Positions 19,440 through 28,034 of a stretch of DNA of 64,000 nt are shown piece by piece. The position numbers were made by a program, and so were the translations under genes. The notes under the pieces are model-generated. The model had not been told where the DNA came from. It was given only the letters and a program-made list of their open reading frames with translations, and searched no databases. The stretch's first letter is position 1, and the number at the start of each line of letters is the position of its first letter. This DNA comes from Catellatospora tritici (GTDB lineage Bacteria > Actinomycetota > Actinomycetes > Mycobacteriales > Micromonosporaceae): NCBI RefSeq assembly GCF_019083965.1, contig NZ_JAHRCY010000019.1:103757-167756 (forward strand), read 5' to 3'.

Positions 19440-20270
19440 TCAACCGATGCCGTCGACGGCGGCCTTGAGTGCGTTGATCGACGGGTCCCAGGTGAAGGTC
19501 AGGACGGGTATGCCGGAAGCGGCGGCATTGCTGTCACCACCAAGGACCACCGCCTTCGGCTTGCCGGTGCCCTGGGGGACTACGAGGTACCAGTTGCCCT
19601 TCACGTTCGCGATGAACACTTCATCTACCTCCTGGTCGGGCGGGTTCGGGGTGACGACGTCTCCGACGTGGGTCTCGAAATCCACCGTCGCGGCGTAATT
19701 CGTCGGATTGCCGGTGTTCAGCCAGAGGCTCGTGTGCACATGCGGCCCGACACCGGAGTCGCTGCCGTTCGCCGAGGCGCCGGAGTATGCGATCGTCTGG
19801 CCCCGTGACACGCGCTGACCGGTCGAGACGGTGATCCTCGACAGGTGCAGGTACCTGACGTAATTGCCGTCATCAAGGGCCACCCCCACGACGCGGCCGG
19901 TCGCGCCGGAGGTGTCGGCCTTCACGAGACGGATCGTGCCGGTCGAGGCGGCCGCGACAGGAGTGCCGGTTCCGACCGCGTAGTCGGTGCCCGGCTCAGC
20001 CGAGGGCGGCGTCCGGTTCCGATGGTCCTGCCAGGAGCTCGAAATCCGGACATTGCCGCACGGTCGCTGATAGCTGCCGGCAGCCTGAGCGGAGCCGGGC
20101 AGCAGCGCGAAGGCTGCCGACACCCCGGACGCCGCCAACGCGGCGCTGGTGATGAACCCCCGTCTCGACAGTCCCCGCAGGTACGCGATGCCGTCGAGAT
20201 CCTCGGGCCGCAGACCGTCGTGGCCGACATCCCGTGGCGGGTCGGGCCTTCCTTCACTGAGGATCATCAA
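19440..20270 (-). CDS. Tat-exported M23/LytM-like peptidase, atypical metal site, 276 aa
   Basis: Likely exported cell-wall endopeptidase or a binding relative. A long N-terminus (1-35) precedes a twin-arginine signal (SRRGFITSAALAASG, about 35-50) ending near AQAAG. The M23 core shows EPGTDYAVGTGTPV (92-105), YLHLS with H142, and GPHVHTSLW with H177 and H179. Canonical M23 enzymes have His where E92 stands in the H-x3-D motif, so the first zinc ligand is Glu here. D96, H177 and H179 are kept. Activity is plausible but not assured. About 75 residues follow the core, with no recognised domain. It is convergent with the GH172 gene. The second codon is also ATG, so the exact start is uncertain. 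Confidence 0.75.
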   Translation of the reverse strand: MMILSEGRPDPPRDVGHDGLRPEDLDGIAYLRGLSRRGFITSAALAASGVSAAFALLPGSAQAAGSYQRPCGNVRISSSWQDHRNRTPPSAEPGTDYAVGTGTPVAAASTGTIRLVKADTSGATGRVVGVALDDGNYVRYLHLSRITVSTGQRVSRGQTIAYSGASANGSDSGVGPHVHTSLWLNTGNPTNYAATVDFETHVGDVVTPNPPDQEVDEVFIANVKGNWYLVVPQGTGKPKAVVLGGDSNAAASGIPVLTFTWDPSINALKAAVDGIG

Positions 20271-20426
20271 TGCAACCTAAAGCCGCTCTCGGTCGAGGGC
20301 AAGGGTCAATTCAAGACCGTTGACGGGCTGGCGCGGATCGGTCGATCCGGCAGCGGGCGGCGGCACCCGGAGACGGCGCGGCGACCGTCGTACCCAAGCG
20401 GGCACGCCGGTCGCCGACATGGTGCC

Positions 20427-21031
20427 TCAGCCCAGGATCGCGGCGCGCTGGGCGACCGGGGGCAGGTCGAACGGGCGGTGCGGCAGGGTCTGGTACCAGT
20501 ACGCCGTGGACGAGAAGTCGTCGGAGCGCTTGTTGGGGCTGGCCGTGCTCGATGGTACCCGGATCGACTCGGTGAAGGTCACCAGGTCCTCGATGTGGAA
20601 GCGGTACAGCGAGATGTCGCCGCTCCAGTTCTGCCCGCCCGGCAGCGTGATGCCGTGATAGGGCGCGTGGTGCTCCTGCGTCGGGCACCACGCGGTGCCG
20701 AAGTAGTCCTCGGTACCGGTCCCGTGCAGGCTCGGCGGCCACTGCTCCCCGTCGATGAAGATCATGTCGTCGCCCTCGCCGTACCAGTTCCAGTCGCTGG
20801 TCTGGCGCAGGTTGCGGATGTTGAGCACGCAGCCCACGTAGTGGCCGCGACCCACCGCGTCGAGGATGACGTGCTGGCGATGCTGGTGATGGCGAAGAAC
20901 GTGCTGGCCGGTGGGGTGCAGGCGACGGGCCGCAGGCTCGGCGCGGTGGGGGCGGAGGCGGTGGCCGCGACGCTCGCGGCCACCAGGGCGACCGTGAGCA
21001 CGGCCGGCAGGAGCTGGGATTTCAGGCGCAT
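20427..21031 (-). pseudogene. GH172 (DUF2961) remnant: signal peptide joined out of frame to C-terminal part
   Basis: The 5' part (ATG 21031) encodes a good signal peptide, MRLKSQLLPAVLTVALVAAS, and about 20 more residues. In a different frame, from about 20890 to the stop at 20427, the sequence gives the C-terminal half of a GH172 protein (GRGHYVGCVLNIRNL, then HGTGTEDYFGTAW). The N-terminal catalytic half is missing and the frame changes at the join. This is best read as an internal deletion with frameshift in a second, distantly related GH172 gene. It is unlikely to make an active enzyme. It is divergent from the LacI-type regulator gene at 21304, which may once have controlled it. Confidence 0.75.
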
Positions 21032-21106
21032 GGCACCCTCCCGGGGACGGTTGTTCGGCGTCCGGAGGCGACCGTCTGCTCAGGACGGTCCAGAAAACAC
21101 GGTGTG

Positions 21107-21211
21107 AGCAATCGATTTCTTGCCGGGAACGTACAGCGACCGAATATCATCGTCAAGCCACAGCTGTCGCGCGGTGGAATTCTTCGCAGCGCAGGAATTC
21201 GATTTCTCCTG
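21107..21211. promoter_or_regulatory. Two LacI-type operator-like dyads
   Basis: AGCAATCGATTTCT (21107-21120) and CAGGAATTCGATTTCTCCTG (21192-21211) are near-palindromes with a central CG (AATCGATT and ATTCGATT). That is the layout of LacI/GalR-family operators. They lie in the 272-nt gap between the GH172 remnant and the LacI-family gene, so autoregulation and control of the remnant's promoter are plausible. This is inferred from symmetry and position only. Confidence 0.35.
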
Positions 21212-21303
21212 CTAGGCTGCGCACCAGCCCGACAGCCGTAGCGACGCCGTCACCGAGGATGATGTCGACCGGCACAGGTGTTCACGGTCGAGAGCGAGGA
21301 ACG

Positions 21304-22308
21304 ATGGCGACGATCTACGACGTGGCCAAGCTGGCCGGGGTCTCGGCCGCCACCGTGTCCCGGGTCGTCAACGGCCGGGCCAGCGTCGACGCCATCCTCG
21401 CCACCCGGGTCCAGCAGGCCATGCGCGAGCTGGACTACCGCCCCAACGCGCTGGCCCGCAACCTGCGGCGACGCCAGACCAGCATCTGGGCCGTGATCAT
21501 CTCCGACATCGGCAACCCGTTCTTCACGTCGATGGTGCGCGGTATCGAGGACGTGGCCCAGGGCGCCGGCTACTCGGTGGTGCTCTGCAACAGCGACGAG
21601 GACCCGGCCAAGGAGGCCCGTTACGTCGCGGCGGCCCTGGAAGAGCAGATGGCGGGCGTGATCATCTCCTCGGCGGGCAAGGCCGCCAACGTCAACCGGC
21701 TGCTGGAGTCCTCGACCCCGGTGGTCGCCATCGACCGCGAGGTGCGCGGCGCCGCGGTCGACACCGTCATGGTCGACAACGAGCACGGTGCCGAGCTGGC
21801 CGTGGAGCACCTGATCGAGGCGGGGTACGAGCGCATCGCCTGCATCAGCGGCCCCCGCAAGCTGCCCACCGCCCAGCAGCGTCTGCGCGGCTACCAGCGC
21901 GCACTGCGGGCGCACCGGCGCTCGGCCGACGAGGACATGGTCCGCTCCGGCGACTACCGGCAGGAGGGCGGCTACCAGGCCATGGCCGCGCTGCTGGACG
22001 AGGGCGGGCGGCCCGACGCGATCTTCGCCGCGAACAACCTGATGACCATCGGGGCGCTGGAGTGCCTGGCCGACCGAGGCATCAGCGTGCCGGACCAGAT
22101 GGGCGTGGTCGGCTTCGACGACATCCCGTGGGCGCACCTGGTGCGACCGTCGCTGACCACGGTCGCGCAGCCGACCTACGAACTGGGCCGCACCGCGGCA
22201 CTGCTGCTGGCCGAGCGGATCGCCGAGCCGTCGCGTCCCCCGTCGACGGTCACCCTGCGTACCGAGTTGAAGGTGCGCGCCAGCTCCACCCGGTCGACTG
22301 TCTCCTGA
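21304..22308 (+). CDS. LacI/GalR-family transcriptional regulator, 334 aa
   Basis: Sugar-responsive DNA-binding repressor. The N-terminal helix-turn-helix with hinge reads TIYDVAKLAGVSAATVSRVV (3-22). A periplasmic-binding-protein-like effector domain follows (about 60-330), with the typical RRRQTSIWAVIISDIGNPFF start and GVVGFDDIPWAHLVRPSLTT near the end. ATG 21304 is chosen because GAGGA sits just upstream and the HTH begins at residue 3; the in-frame extension to 21259 has no ribosome site. It is divergent from the GH172 remnant and upstream of the secreted wall-hydrolase operon. The ligand is unknown; a furanoside sugar matching GH172 is one guess. Confidence 0.9.
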   Translation: MATIYDVAKLAGVSAATVSRVVNGRASVDAILATRVQQAMRELDYRPNALARNLRRRQTSIWAVIISDIGNPFFTSMVRGIEDVAQGAGYSVVLCNSDEDPAKEARYVAAALEEQMAGVIISSAGKAANVNRLLESSTPVVAIDREVRGAAVDTVMVDNEHGAELAVEHLIEAGYERIACISGPRKLPTAQQRLRGYQRALRAHRRSADEDMVRSGDYRQEGGYQAMAALLDEGGRPDAIFAANNLMTIGALECLADRGISVPDQMGVVGFDDIPWAHLVRPSLTTVAQPTYELGRTAALLLAERIAEPSRPPSTVTLRTELKVRASSTRSTVS

Positions 22309-22385
22309 GGACGGCCATCGCCGCGATGAGCTGCGGGGATTAAACATCCGGTGATCCGGTCATCGGGTCTATGAAAATCATTTAC

Positions 22386-22413
22386 TTGACGGCGCTTCCG
22401 AGTGGTTGATATT
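22386..22413 (+). promoter_or_regulatory. Candidate promoter of the secreted wall-hydrolase operon
   Basis: TTGACG (22386-22391) and GATATT (22408-22413) are separated by 16 nt. This would leave a leader of roughly 155 nt before the ATG at 22576. The leader is long for this genome and has a small hairpin (GCCCGC/GCGGGC) near 22537-22554. I could not match it to a known riboswitch. Confidence 0.4.
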
Positions 22414-22575
22414 TTCGCCAGCACGAAATTCATCGCCATCCATCACGCGCCGCACCGAACGCGTCGGTCCGCGCGCTAGGCACACCTCGAATCACCTGGT
22501 CACAGGCCGTCCTAACCGGAGCGGCCAGCCGAACCTGCCCGCACCGTGGCGGGCTTCCCCGAACCAGGAGTGGCC

Positions 22576-24015
22576 ATGCGACGTAAGCTCGCGATCCTCC
22601 TCACCCCCGTACTGATCGCCCCCATCCTCGCGGCGGTCGGCCTCGCCTCCCCGGCGTACGCCGCCTGCACGTCCATCCCGGCCACCGCCGACCCGTCGGT
22701 CCTCGTGGTCGTCTATCGGGTCGGCAAGGCCAACAACGTCAACGACAAGGTCCTGCTCTCGGGCTTCGAGACCGGCTGGGTCGAGTCGCACATGAACAAC
22801 CTGCCGTGCGGCGACAAGTCCTCGCTGGGCGTGTTCCAGCAGCGCTGGGACTACGGCTGGGGCACCCCCGAGCAGATCATGGACCCGGTCTACTCGGCCA
22901 CGCAGTACTACGTCCGCGCGATCGTCTGCGACCGGGACCACCCGGGTTACACCACCGGGCAGGTCGCCCAGTGCGTGCAACGCTCCGGCTTCCCCGACCG
23001 CTACGACCAGGTCCAGGGCACCGCGAGCGGCCTGCTGGCCACCGCCCGCCGGGCCGCCGAGATCCACGCCAACTCGCCGACCGACTTCAACGGCGACGGC
23101 AAGGACGACATCGTCACGTTCAACCAGGGCACGCTCGCCGACGTGTACGTCTCCCCCTCCACCGGAACCGGTTTCGCCGGCACCTCGGTGAAGTGGAACG
23201 ACTTCTTCTCCGTCGGCGGCGAGACCCCGCTGACCGGTGACTTCAACGGCGACGGCAAGGACGACATCGTCACGTTCACGCACGGCAGCGGCACCGCCGG
23301 TGACGTGTACGTCGGTCTGTCCACGGGCACCGGCTTCCTCGGCGGTGCCAAGTGGAACGACTGGTTCGCCCCCGGCGCCGAGATCCCCGCCGTCGGCGAC
23401 GTCAACGGCGACGGCAAGGACGACATCATCACGTTCACTCACGACGCCCGCGGCGACGTGTACGTCAGCCTCTCCACCGGCACCGGCTTCGCGCCCGGCG
23501 TGAAGTGGCACGAGTTCTACGCCCCGGCGGGCGAGTACCCGGCCGTGGCGGACGCCAACGGCGACGGCAAGGCCGACCTGATCACCTTCACCCAGGGCGC
23601 GGCCACCGCCGCCGACGTGTACGTGGCGCTGTCCAACGGCTCGTCCTTCGGGGCGGGCGTGAAGTGGCACGACCTGTTCGCGGTCGGCAACGAGCTGCCG
23701 CGCGTGGGCGACGTCAACGGCGACGGCAAGGCCGACATCGTCACGTTCACCTGCAGCGCCGACGCCGATGTCTACGCCGCCGTCTCCAACGGCAGCGCCT
23801 TCGTCGGCACCACCGTGAAGTGGAACGACTTCTTCTGCGTAGCAGGCGAGTTCCCGTACCTGGCCGACGTCAACGGCGACGGCAAGGACGACGCGGTGGT
23901 CTTCACCAAGGGCGGCACCAACGACGTCTACGTCGGACTGTCCACCGGCACCGGCTTCGTCGGCGGCGCCAAGTGGCACGACTTCTTCGGCCTCAACGGC
24001 GAGACCACGCTGTGA
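22576..24015 (+). CDS. Secreted lysozyme-like protein with six-blade VCBS propeller, 479 aa
   Basis: Exported protein with a signal peptide (1-31, cut near AYAACTS). It has a compact lysozyme-superfamily-like domain (about 32-165) recognisable by LSGFETGWVESHMNN, then CGDKSSLGVFQQR and GWGTPEQIMDPVYSATQYY. This arrangement is common in actinobacterial secreted muralytic proteins. Six FG-GAP/VCBS blades fill 172-479, each with DxNGDGKDD (calcium-binding-like) and KWHD or KWND. ATG 22576 has AGGAG 5 nt upstream; the in-frame ATG at 22546 does not. It is first in a likely three-gene operon with the amidase (47-nt gap). Role: peptidoglycan cleavage at the cell surface (family inference). The propeller may mediate surface binding. 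Confidence 0.8.
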   Translation: MRRKLAILLTPVLIAPILAAVGLASPAYAACTSIPATADPSVLVVVYRVGKANNVNDKVLLSGFETGWVESHMNNLPCGDKSSLGVFQQRWDYGWGTPEQIMDPVYSATQYYVRAIVCDRDHPGYTTGQVAQCVQRSGFPDRYDQVQGTASGLLATARRAAEIHANSPTDFNGDGKDDIVTFNQGTLADVYVSPSTGTGFAGTSVKWNDFFSVGGETPLTGDFNGDGKDDIVTFTHGSGTAGDVYVGLSTGTGFLGGAKWNDWFAPGAEIPAVGDVNGDGKDDIITFTHDARGDVYVSLSTGTGFAPGVKWHEFYAPAGEYPAVADANGDGKADLITFTQGAATAADVYVALSNGSSFGAGVKWHDLFAVGNELPRVGDVNGDGKADIVTFTCSADADVYAAVSNGSAFVGTTVKWNDFFCVAGEFPYLADVNGDGKDDAVVFTKGGTNDVYVGLSTGTGFVGGAKWHDFFGLNGETTL

Positions 24016-24062
24016 CCCGCTCCACCCGATCCGCGACCACCCCTCGCGTACTGGAGGAATCC

Positions 24063-26171
24063 GTGACACCCCTGCCCATCCGGCGGGCCCGAGCGGCCAC
24101 GCTGCTCAGCGCCGCCCTCACCGGCGCGCTGCTGCTGTCGGCGACCCCCGCCGCCGCCAAACCGGCCCCGGCCACCAGCCTGGACGCCGTGTTCACCGCG
24201 ACCGCCAAATCCTACGGCGTGCCCCGGGACCTGCTCGTGGCCGTCGGCTACGGCGAGACCCGGCTGATCGACCACGACGGGCTGCCCAGCCAGGACAACG
24301 GCTACGGGATCATGCACCTGGCCAGCAATCCGCGCAACCACAGTCTGGAACTTGCGGCCCAGCTCACCGGCCTGGACCAGGCCACGCTCAAGAGCGACGC
24401 CAGGGCCAACGTCAAGGGCGCGGCCGCGGTGCTGCGCTCGTATGCGGACAAGGCGGGCCTGACCGCCGCCGACCGGGCCCGCACCGCCGCCTGGTTCTCG
24501 GCCGTGGCCGAGTACGCGGGCGCCAGCAGTGACAGCACCGCCAAGCTGTACGCCGACTACGTGTACCAGGTGGTCCAGCAGGGCGTGACCGTCCGCACCG
24601 TCGGTGGCATCGTCACCACGGCACCGGACAAGGTCCGCCCGGAGCTCGGCCGCTTCGCCAAGATCCAGATGGCGGGCGAGCAGTCCACCGCCGCCAAACC
24701 GCTGAGCGCCCCGCAGGGCGTGGCCGCCCTGGCCGCGCCCGTCCCGCAGTACCCGGGCGCGCACTGGGTGCCCGCCAACGGCGGCAACTACGCCGCCGGG
24801 CGCTCGGCGGCGATCACCACCGTCGTCATCCACGTGATGCAGGGCTCCTACGCCGGCGCGATCAGCTGGTTCCAGAACCCGTCGGCCGGTGTCAGCGCGC
24901 ACTACCTGGTGCGTTCCAGCGACGGCGACATCACGCAGATGGTGCGCGAGGAGGACACCGCCTACCACGCGCGGTCGGCCAACTCGTACGGCATCGGCAT
25001 CGAGCACGAGGGCTTCATCGACAACCCGTCGTGGTTCACCGACGCGATGTACCGCTCGTCGGCGAACCTGACCCGCTACCTGTGCGACAAGTGGGGCATC
25101 CCGAAGTCGCGTACCAACATCAAGGGTCACAGCGAGATGCCGGGCAACGACCACACCGACCCGGGTCCGAACTGGAACTGGAACTACTACATGTCGCTGG
25201 TCACCGCCGGTGGCAGCGGGGTGACGCCGGGCGGCTCGCCGACCGACTTCAACGGCGACGGCAAGGACGACATCGTCACGTTCAACCTCGCCAACCTCAA
25301 CGACGCGTACGTCGCGACCTCCACCGGCTCCGCCTTCGCGGGCACCTCGGTGAAGTGGAACGACTTCTTCGGCCTCACCGGCGAGAAGCTGCTCACCGGC
25401 GACTTCAACGGTGACAACAAGGACGACATCATCACCTTCACCGGCGGCACCCTCGGTGACGTCTACGTCGGCCTGTCCACCGGCACCGGCTTCCTCGGCG
25501 GCGCCAAGTGGCACGACTGGTTCGCCCCGGGGGCGGAGGTCCCGGCGGTCGGCGACGTCGACGGCGACGGCAAGGACGACATCATCACCTTCACCCACGA
25601 CAGCCTCGGCGACGTGTACGTGGCCCTGTCCACCGGCACCGGCTTCGGCGCGGGCGTGAAGTGGCACGAGTTCTTCGCCCCGGCCGCGGAGTTCCCGGCC
25701 GTCGGCGACTTCAACGGCGACGGCAAGGACGATATCGTCACCTTCACCCAGGGCGCGGCGACCGCCGCCGACGTGTACGTGGCCCTGTCCAACGGCACCT
25801 CGTTCGGCGCGGGCGTCAAGTGGCACGACCTGTTCGCGGTCGGTGCCGAGAAGCCGCGCGTCGGCGACTTCAACGGCGACGGCAAGGACGACATCGTCAC
25901 GTTCACCTGCAACGCCGACGCCGACGTGTACGCGGCCCTGTCCAACGGCGCCGGGTTCGTCGGCACCACGGTGAAGTGGAACGACTTCTTCTGCATCGCC
26001 GGGGAGTTCCCGTACACCGGTGACTACAACGGCGACGGCAAGGACGACATCATCGTCTTCTCGAAGGCCGCCACCAACGACGTGTTCGTCGGACTGTCCA
26101 CCGGCACCGGCTTCCTCGGCGGCACCAAGTGGCACGACTTCTTCGGCCTGAACGGAGAGGTCACGTTGTGA
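24063..26171 (+). CDS. Secreted N-acetylmuramoyl-L-alanine amidase (Amidase_2) with VCBS propeller, 702 aa
   Basis: Cleaves the MurNAc-L-Ala bond of peptidoglycan. GTG start with GGAGG upstream. A signal peptide (1-33) is followed by a helical lysozyme/SLT-like region (about 38-175, LLVAVGYGETRL and NGYGIMHLASNP). The Amidase_2 domain lies at about 240-385, with zinc ligands predicted at H257 (VVIHVMQG), H356 (KGHSEMPG) and D366 (HTDPGPNW). Six VCBS blades follow (about 397-702), nearly identical in layout to those of the upstream gene; blade 5 in both carries the pattern FTC...FFC. Its stop overlaps the GTG of the next gene (GTGA). The combination suggests concerted glycan and peptide-bridge cleavage by this operon. 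Confidence 0.88.
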   Translation: MTPLPIRRARAATLLSAALTGALLLSATPAAAKPAPATSLDAVFTATAKSYGVPRDLLVAVGYGETRLIDHDGLPSQDNGYGIMHLASNPRNHSLELAAQLTGLDQATLKSDARANVKGAAAVLRSYADKAGLTAADRARTAAWFSAVAEYAGASSDSTAKLYADYVYQVVQQGVTVRTVGGIVTTAPDKVRPELGRFAKIQMAGEQSTAAKPLSAPQGVAALAAPVPQYPGAHWVPANGGNYAAGRSAAITTVVIHVMQGSYAGAISWFQNPSAGVSAHYLVRSSDGDITQMVREEDTAYHARSANSYGIGIEHEGFIDNPSWFTDAMYRSSANLTRYLCDKWGIPKSRTNIKGHSEMPGNDHTDPGPNWNWNYYMSLVTAGGSGVTPGGSPTDFNGDGKDDIVTFNLANLNDAYVATSTGSAFAGTSVKWNDFFGLTGEKLLTGDFNGDNKDDIITFTGGTLGDVYVGLSTGTGFLGGAKWHDWFAPGAEVPAVGDVDGDGKDDIITFTHDSLGDVYVALSTGTGFGAGVKWHEFFAPAAEFPAVGDFNGDGKDDIVTFTQGAATAADVYVALSNGTSFGAGVKWHDLFAVGAEKPRVGDFNGDGKDDIVTFTCNADADVYAALSNGAGFVGTTVKWNDFFCIAGEFPYTGDYNGDGKDDIIVFSKAATNDVFVGLSTGTGFLGGTKWHDFFGLNGEVTL

Positions 26172-26827
26172 GAACGGCCCGGCTCCCGATCGCCGCGACC
26201 ATCGCGGCGCTCGTACTGGCCGGACTGGGCGGGGCGGCTTCGGCCGCCCCGCCCGGGGTTTCCGCTCCCGACGCGGCCGCGGCCGCGCTGGCGGTCACCG
26301 GCCCGGCCGAGCGGATCGCCAAGCTCACCGGCCCCGGCTCGATCAACGCCACCGACGCGAAATGGCAGCTCAAGGCCACCGACCTGGGCATCATGTGGGA
26401 CAACGGCAGCGGCCAGATCCTCACCGTCTTCGGCGACACGTTCGGCAACGGCTGGACCGGCCCCGGTGGCGGCGTCGGCAACGGCGCCACCATCGACTGG
26501 CGCTGCAACACGCTGGTCCGCAGCGCCGACCACCAGCTCGCCGACGGCATGACCTTCGACAGCGGCGACGTCTACGTGGCCCTGTCCACCGGCACCGGCT
26601 TCAGCGGCACCACTGTCAAGTGGAACGACTTCTTCTGCACCACCGGCGAGTTCCCGTACCTGGCCGACGCCAACGGCGACGGCAAGGACGACGGCAAGGA
26701 CGACATCGTGGTGTTCACCCAGGGCACCACCAACGACGTCTTCGTCGGCCTGTCCAACGGCAGCTCGTTCGGCGGCGGCGTGAAGTGGCACGACTTCTTC
26801 GGCCTGACCGGGGAACGGACGTTCTAA
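26168..26827 (+). CDS. Secreted DUF4185 N-terminal fragment fused to the last VCBS blades, 219 aa
   Basis: The GTG start overlaps the amidase stop (GTGA), so translation is coupled. A signal peptide (1-26) is followed by about 75 residues matching the start of DUF4185 (ATDLGIMWDNGSGQ, then VFGDTFGNGWTGP). DUF4185 domains are normally about 300 residues. Here the domain stops at GMTFDS and continues directly as the second half of VCBS blade 5 (KWNDFFCTTGEFPY), then blade 6. The rest of DUF4185 and blades 1-4 are absent. The last blade also has a small in-frame duplication (DGKDDGKDD). This looks like an in-frame internal deletion; the product may be exported but catalytically dead. Confidence 0.7.
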   Translation: MRTARLPIAATIAALVLAGLGGAASAAPPGVSAPDAAAAALAVTGPAERIAKLTGPGSINATDAKWQLKATDLGIMWDNGSGQILTVFGDTFGNGWTGPGGGVGNGATIDWRCNTLVRSADHQLADGMTFDSGDVYVALSTGTGFSGTTVKWNDFFCTTGEFPYLADANGDGKDDGKDDIVVFTQGTTNDVFVGLSNGSSFGGGVKWHDFFGLTGERTF

Positions 26828-26839
26828 AGATCCCTCAAC

Positions 26840-26892
26840 TTGCCGGGCAATCGGGCGTATCTTGCACTCGCATACGCCCGATTGCCCGGCAA
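26840..26892. terminator. Perfect 21-bp inverted repeat (terminator)
   Basis: Arms 26840-26860 and 26872-26892 are perfectly complementary over 21 bp with an 11-nt loop. It begins 12 nt after the stop of the DUF4185 fragment and probably ends the three-gene operon. There is no T-run, as is usual for actinobacterial terminators. Confidence 0.75.
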
Positions 26893-27032
26893 CTCAGACG
26901 ACCTTGGTCCAGGCTCGCGGCCGGAATACGCGAGCGAACGGGGACCGCGGTCGACCACCGCAGGCGGGCAATGAGGCCCGCCTGCGGCATCATGCTTTTC
27001 CGGGGGTACGACCAGAGGTTAAGGAGCCGGGC

Positions 27033-28034
27033 ATGGACACGGTCGTGGTCGGGGTGGACGGCGGCGGCACCCGCACCAGGTGCGTGGTGGTGGACGGCGA
27101 CGGCCGGGTGCTGGGCCGGGCCGAGGCCGGAGGCGCCAACCCGAACAGCTCCCCCGACCCCGTCGGCGCGCTGGCCCAGGCCGTAAGCGGCGCCGTCGCG
27201 CAGGCCGCCGAGGTCGAACCCGGGGTCGCGAAACGAGTGGCGGCGGGGGTGTTCGGGCTGGCCGGGGCCGGTGGGGCCGGGCACGCCGACGCGCTGGCGC
27301 GGGCCACGGCCGCCTGGCACGCGGCCGGGCTGACCGGGGCGCCGGAGGTGGTCGGCGACCTGGTGGTCAACTTCGCGGCCGGTACCCCCGAGCCCGAAGG
27401 GCTGGTCCTGGTCGCGGGGACTGGGGCGATCGCGGGGCGGATCGCCGACGGCGCGGTGGTGCGCCGCTGCGACGGGTACGGCTGGCTGGTCGGCGACCGG
27501 GGCTCGGGCACGTGGCTGGGTCGCATGGCGGTCACGGCGGCGCTGGACGCCCTCGACGGGCGCGGCCCGGCGACAGCACTCACCCGCACCGTGTCCGCCG
27601 CGTTGCTGGGCGACCCCGTGCCCGCCGATCAGGAGGCGGGCACCGCTGAGGCACACGCTCTCGCGCAGCGGCTGGTGCGAGCGGTATACGGATCCCCGCC
27701 TGCCGCACTGGCCAGGCTGAGTCCGGTCGTCGACGCCGCCGCCCGAGCCGGTGACCCGGCAGCCCGGATGATCGTCACGGAAGCCGCTGACCACCTGGCC
27801 GAATCGGTACATGCCCTGGTGCCGCGCCAAGGCGAAGCGCTCGTCCTCGCCGGGGGCATCCTGACCAGCCCGACTCTGCTCGCCGAACTGGTCACCGCCG
27901 CCTTCGCCGAGCCGCGATCGTCCGGAGCCACAGCTACGGCTGGGCCGGGCGAGTTAGGGGCGGCGATGCTGGCGCTGCGGCACACCGGCCTGTCCCCGAC
28001 AGCCCTCGCCCGAATCCACGCCGACCTGCTCTGA
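27033..28034 (+). CDS. N-acetylglucosamine kinase-like protein (BadF/BadG/BcrA/BcrD ATPase family), 333 aa
   Basis: Predicted cytoplasmic ATP-dependent sugar kinase of the ASKHA fold. Phosphate-1 loop GVDGGGTRTR (7-16), catalytic-region motif VAGTGAIAGR and the GWLVGDRGSGTWLGR block are typical of the N-acetylglucosamine-kinase branch. A C-terminal LAGGILTSP loop completes the adenosine site. AAGGAG lies 6 nt before the ATG. It is a single gene. In other bacteria such kinases act beside MurQ in amino-sugar recycling, and murQ is 21 kb away in this window, so GlcNAc or MurNAc phosphorylation is plausible. The precise substrate cannot be told from sequence. Confidence 0.8.
   Translation: MDTVVVGVDGGGTRTRCVVVDGDGRVLGRAEAGGANPNSSPDPVGALAQAVSGAVAQAAEVEPGVAKRVAAGVFGLAGAGGAGHADALARATAAWHAAGLTGAPEVVGDLVVNFAAGTPEPEGLVLVAGTGAIAGRIADGAVVRRCDGYGWLVGDRGSGTWLGRMAVTAALDALDGRGPATALTRTVSAALLGDPVPADQEAGTAEAHALAQRLVRAVYGSPPAALARLSPVVDAAARAGDPAARMIVTEAADHLAESVHALVPRQGEALVLAGGILTSPTLLAELVTAAFAEPRSSGATATAGPGELGAAMLALRHTGLSPTALARIHADLL

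Noticed and set aside
16126..19443. 1105-codon minus-strand frame opposite the GH172 gene
   Set aside because: Composition is that of a mirror frame and the plus strand has a signal peptide, promoter and recognisable domains.
22414..22575. Possible ydaO-type (c-di-AMP) riboswitch before the lysozyme-like gene
   Set aside because: The long leader before a wall hydrolase is suggestive, but I cannot find the conserved ydaO blocks; only a small GCCCGC/GCGGGC hairpin is clear. A covariance-model search would decide.
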